Of a stretch of DNA of 64,000 nt, positions 63,166-64,000 are shown piece after piece. Origin of the DNA: Burkholderia sp. PAMC 26561 (GTDB lineage: Bacteria > Pseudomonadota > Gammaproteobacteria > Burkholderiales > Burkholderiaceae); the NCBI RefSeq assembly GCF_001557535.2, contig NZ_CP014307.1, positions 1,426,001 to 1,490,000 of the forward strand, in the 5' to 3' direction. Within the stretch, counting starts at the first letter, position 1. Each line of letters opens with the position of its first letter. The notes under the pieces are model-generated. The model was not told where the DNA came from and did no database searches. It was given only the letters and a program-made list of their open reading frames with translations. Position numbers and translations under genes: made by a program.

Positions 63166-63608
63166 CTCTTGTAGGGCAGGAATTTGCCCGATAAAACCAC
63201 GTTGACCCGGTCCCCCTTGGGATCGGGTTCGCGCTGGATGTCCATCGAAAAGTCGATGGCGCTCATGATCCCGTCGCCGAATTCCTCGTGGATCAGTTCC
63301 TTGATCGTGGTCCCGTAGACGCTCACGATTTCGTACCATCGGTAGATCAGCGGGTCGGTCGGCACGGCGCTCGGCAGCGAGCCTTTATAGGGCACAATCT
63401 GCAACCAGGCGACGGCTTCATCGGAGAGACCGAAGACTTCGCCGACGACTTCGGCCTGCGTTTTGGAGAATGTCATCTGCCCCAGGCAGCCGGCCGTTAC
63501 CCATTCCTTGCTCAAGCCGACTTTCTCCGCCACGTCGGCCCATTTCAGCCCTTTGCTCACCTTGGCGGCGAGAATCATGCGAGTCACTTCGCTGCGATCG
63601 GAAATCAT
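63159..63608 (-). CDS. cynS: Cyanase (cyanate hydratase)
   Basis: 149 residues from the ATG at 63608; the open frame reaches 63695 without homology. The N-terminal POU-like helix bundle (MISDRSEVTRMILAAKVSKG, then WADVAEKVGLSKEWVT) and the C-terminal catalytic part with Arg90, Glu93 (IYRWYEIVSVYG) and Ser116 (GIMSAIDFS), equivalent to Arg96/Glu99/Ser122 of E. coli, are all present. It converts cyanate plus bicarbonate to ammonia and CO2. No cynT or cynR is adjacent. With the nitrilase and biuret loci it is the third C-N scavenging activity in the window. Its stop overlaps the end of uvrA. Confidence 0.95.
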   Translation of the reverse strand: MISDRSEVTRMILAAKVSKGLKWADVAEKVGLSKEWVTAGCLGQMTFSKTQAEVVGEVFGLSDEAVAWLQIVPYKGSLPSAVPTDPLIYRWYEIVSVYGTTIKELIHEEFGDGIMSAIDFSMDIQREPDPKGDRVNVVLSGKFLPYKSY

Positions 63609-63697
63609 GGGTGTCACTCCTCGGGTTTGCCTGAAGCGAGTGTATCGGCCAATTGCGCGGCTGGCTGGCGGACAAAAATAGAAAAGGATTCCCACTG

Positions 63698-64000
63698 ATG
63701 TCTAAACCGACCGTGTCGATACCCGTCAACGATCTCAACACCTTGCTTGCATCGATGTCACCCGAGTTGCAGCCGGGCGTGTATGTCTACGCGAGCGTCC
63801 CGTTCGATACCGATATGTCCGCCCTCGCGCCCATCGCGACCTTTCGCGAACGCGAGGGCCTGACGCTCATCCTGGAAGAGTCCGAGGCGCTGAAAGCCGG
63901 TATCGAACCGATGTTTCGCGCTGCCTGGATCACGCTGACCGTGCATTCGGACCTGCAGGCGGTCGGCCTGACTGCCGCCTTCGCAACCGCGCTTGGAAAG
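63698..64000 (+). CDS. ACT-domain-like protein, partial
   Basis: Starts at the ATG at 63698 with AAAAGGA upstream and runs off the right edge (101 codons visible). SIPVNDLNTLLASMSPELQP, then GVYVYASVPFDTD, and LTLILEESEALKAGI with FRAAWITLTVHSDLQAVGLT match the small proteins with two ACT-like domains (DUF/CASTOR type). Divergent from cynS. Ligand and role unknown. Confidence 0.85.
   Translation, partial: MSKPTVSIPVNDLNTLLASMSPELQPGVYVYASVPFDTDMSALAPIATFREREGLTLILEESEALKAGIEPMFRAAWITLTVHSDLQAVGLTAAFATALGK

Noticed and set aside
1..64000. tRNA, rRNA, CRISPR array, prophage or replication origin
   Set aside because: No cloverleaf, regularly spaced repeat array, phage structural gene or origin-like repeat cluster was seen on reading both strands.

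Overview
The window looks like a chromosomal segment of a Burkholderiaceae betaproteobacterium (Burkholderia / Paraburkholderia / Caballeronia type). The signs are high GC, two DUF4148 secreted proteins, a bcpAIOB-like two-partner secretion order (TpsA, toxin/immunity remnants, TpsB), an OmpC-like betaproteobacterial porin, TctDE and an IS5-family (IS427-like) remnant. No tRNA, rRNA, CRISPR array or intact mobile element was seen. The species cannot be fixed from the sequence alone.

Layout. (1) 1-4.8 kb: a leftward Nit1C-type cluster (GNAT protein cut by the left edge, radical SAM protein, nitrilase, small NitB protein) with a near-perfect sigma54 promoter, and a divergent MocR-type regulator. 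This cluster type has been linked to cyanide assimilation as a nitrogen source. (2) 4.8-13.3 kb: a CDP-diglyceride hydrolase, then a decayed contact-dependent-inhibition locus. It has a TpsA reduced to its secretion domain, a string of orphan C-terminal toxin-like fragments each followed by small membrane proteins (candidate immunity genes), and an intact TpsB transporter. IS427-like ends lie on both sides. (3) 13.3-21.4 kb: an Asp/Glu racemase-family protein, an aspartate carbamoyltransferase with a fused N-terminal helix-turn-helix and two copies of a matching palindrome, YjbQ, two DUF4148 proteins, an ECF sigma/anti-sigma operon with three look-alike promoters, a catalase-family remnant, cytochrome b561 and an HtrA-like protease. 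(4) 21.6-32.5 kb: sulfur scavenging, with ssuA, ssuDCBF, an FMN reductase, a lone MetQ, metNIQ and an orphan NitT/TauT-type binding protein. (5) 32.5-40.9 kb: a quinone oxidoreductase-like enzyme, a citrate-type MFS carrier with TctDE, zwf, a HAD hydrolase and a LysR regulator. (6) 40.9-47.2 kb: a catabolic island of GntP permease, porin, SelA/DgaE-like PLP enzyme, IclR regulator and RidA-like protein, plus a methyltransferase. (7) 47.6-57.2 kb: a biuret/allophanate-type nitrogen operon (AtzF, BMP-family ABC transporter, BiuH-like hydrolase, formamidase-like amidase, HpxZ/AtzH-like protein, GntR regulator) behind a sigma54-like promoter. (8) 57.3-64 kb: a 1946-residue tandem UvrA, cyanase and an ACT-like protein cut by the right edge.

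How it fits together: three separate loci (cyanide-type Nit1C, cyanate hydratase, biuret/allophanate operon) could each release ammonia from small C-N compounds. Two of them carry sigma54-type promoters, as expected for nitrogen-limitation control. A sulfonate/methionine block provides the matching sulfur scavenging. The most unusual items are the HTH-ATCase fusion with its two operator-like palindromes, the decayed toxin/immunity array bracketed by IS ends, the three-promoter ECF set next to a lost catalase, and the permease/porin/PLP-enzyme/RidA island of unknown substrate.
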